Source of the DNA: Streptomycetaceae bacterium
GTDB taxonomy: Bacteria > Actinomycetota > Actinomycetes > Streptomycetales > Streptomycetaceae
Direction of reading: 5' to 3'
Assembly: GCA_019243445.1 (NCBI GenBank)
Contig: JAFAUH010000035.1
Location: 1 to 33,980, forward strand
Length of the DNA: 33,980 bases
Part shown: one piece after another, positions 33,171 to 33,980 of the stretch
How the letters are laid out: every line of letters starts with the position of its first letter
How positions within the stretch are numbered: position 1 is the first letter of the stretch
The notes under the pieces: model-generated
The model's input: the letters and a program-made list of their open reading frames with translations, nothing else
The model's database searches: none
Told to the model about the DNA's origin: nothing
Position numbers and translations under genes: made by a program

Positions 33171-33209
33171 TCTCCTCATGCAGGGCGGCCATATCCGGCG
33201 ATGAGGAGA
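33171..33209 (-). promoter_or_regulatory. leader hairpin sequestering the transporter's ribosome-binding site
   Basis: TCTCCTCAT (33171-33179) and ATGAGGAGA (33201-33209) form a perfect 9-bp stem with a 21-nt loop. On the minus-strand RNA the 3' arm contains the GAGGAGA Shine-Dalgarno 7 nt before the CTG start, so the folded form should block initiation. Confidence 0.5.
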
Positions 33210-33327
33210 TTACGCGAGGCCGTACGAACTGCGTGATCGGGATGGCCACGACCTGGCGTGAACTGCAGAGCTACCTGCCCGACCGCACCTCGACGTGGGG
33301 ACGACGGCCGCTCCACACGGGGCTCAG

Positions 33328-33363
33328 GTGTCGAGTCAGGTGTTGAGTCAGATGCCGAATCAG
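33328..33363 (-). repeat. 12-bp tandem repeat over the pfkA stop codon
   Basis: GTGTCGAGTCAG, GTGTTGAGTCAG and ATGCCGAATCAG follow one another. On the minus strand each unit contains TGA in the pfkA frame, producing in-frame stops at 33360-33362, 33348-33350, 33336-33338 and 33324-33326. Confidence 0.65.
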
Positions 33364-33980
33364 GTACCGAAGAAGACGTCGAACTCGGCATATAGCTCCG
33401 GCGGGACCCGCTTGATTGCCCTCGTGACGTCGGCGAGCGGTATACGTACGATGTCGGTGCCGCGCAAAGCCACCATCGTGCCGAAGTCGCCATCCTTCAC
33501 CGCAGCGACGGCATGCAGGCCGAAGCGCGTGGCGAGCCATCGGTCGTACGCGGTCGGCGTGCCGCCCCGCTGGATGTGGCCGAGAACCGTCGTGCGGGCG
33601 TCCTTCCCAGTACGGCGCTCGACCTCCCTGGCCAGCCAATCACCGATGCCGGACAGGCGTACATGCCCGAACTCATCACGCGACTCGTCCTTGACCACCA
33701 TGTGCCCGGCCTTGGGAACCGCTCCCTCTGCGACCACGACAATCGGCGCATAGTTGATCTCAAAACGTTTCTCCACCCAGGCGCACACCTGGTCGATGTC
33801 GAACTCCAGTTCCGGAATGAGGATGGCGTTTGCACCTCCGGCGACGCCGGCATGCAAAGCGATCCATCCGGAGTGGCGCCCCATCAACTCGACGACGAGG
33901 GTGCGCTTATGCGACTCCGCTGTCGTGTGCAGGCGGTCGATAGCATCGGTCGCGATACCGACGGCCGTGTCGAAGCCGAA
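33360..33980 (-). CDS. pfkA: 6-phosphofructokinase, 5' end outside window
   Basis: The C-terminal 206 codons are visible and the frame is open at the window edge. It begins FGFDTAVGIATDAIDRLHTTAES, the segment after the active site, then has MGRHSGWIALHAGVAGGAN (fructose-6-phosphate contact), EGAVPKAGH, VLGHIQRGGTPTAYDR (substrate contact) and a short C-terminal helix. It phosphorylates fructose 6-phosphate in glycolysis. Streptomycetes have several paralogues; which one this is, and whether it uses ATP or pyrophosphate, cannot be decided because the N-terminal phosphate-donor loop is missing from the window. Confidence 0.92.
   Translation of the reverse strand, partial: FGFDTAVGIATDAIDRLHTTAESHKRTLVVELMGRHSGWIALHAGVAGGANAILIPELEFDIDQVCAWVEKRFEINYAPIVVVAEGAVPKAGHMVVKDESRDEFGHVRLSGIGDWLAREVERRTGKDARTTVLGHIQRGGTPTAYDRWLATRFGLHAVAAVKDGDFGTMVALRGTDIVRIPLADVTRAIKRVPPELYAEFDVFFGT

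Noticed and set aside
31980-33179. 399-codon frame starting at the ATG within the leader hairpin of the ArsB-like gene
   Set aside because: It begins at an ATG close to a ribosome-binding site but the product is low-complexity Gly/Arg-rich with no membrane segments, whereas the overlapping frame is a clear polytopic transporter.

Overview
The window is very GC-rich, with G/C-biased third codon positions, frequent GTG starts, leaderless-looking promoters and a gene set (GlnE, GlnA2-type glutamine synthetase, F420 reductase, ECF sigma/ZAS anti-sigma pair, extended type I methionine aminopeptidase) typical of Streptomyces or a close Streptomycetaceae relative. It reads as chromosomal core DNA. 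I see no phage, plasmid, CRISPR or complete insertion sequence, and no rRNA or tRNA.

Layout, left half: 3' part of a GAF/SpoIIE-type PP2C phosphatase (+); a membrane-anchored esterase, an MFS exporter and a MarC-family protein (-); a small membrane protein, a pterin dehydratase, a serine beta-lactamase-fold hydrolase and an Rsm22-type methyltransferase (+); a PYROXD2-like FAD oxidoreductase (-); a degenerate Prim-Pol protein (+); a SulP transporter with a beta-carbonic anhydrase (-, probable bicarbonate uptake/interconversion pair); a small exported hypothetical, a lipoprotein and map (-).

Layout, right half: a 71-aa protein, an F420:NADP oxidoreductase and a small membrane protein (+); an M50 site-2-type protease, an anti-sigma/ECF sigma pair and panB (-); a DHA1 MFS exporter (+); nadE (-); a membrane protein and glnA2 (+); a 34-codon ORF with a strong ribosome-binding site and its own terminator; a small secreted protein (-); glnE (+); a PAP2-type membrane phosphatase, an ArsB/SLC13-like transporter and the 3' part of pfkA (-). 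glnA2, nadE and glnE make a loose glutamine/nitrogen neighbourhood. The GlnA2-type enzyme lacks the usual adenylylatable tyrosine, so GlnE presumably acts on a glutamine synthetase encoded elsewhere.

The less expected content is between genes: an exactly 160-bp imperfect palindrome flanked by TAA just upstream of nadE (MITE-like or a structured RNA), the standalone 34-codon gene, a likely CTG start with its Shine-Dalgarno inside a hairpin, a glnE-derived sequence mosaic upstream of glnE, and several operator-like repeats. All functional calls come from reading motifs in the translated sequence. No database search was possible.
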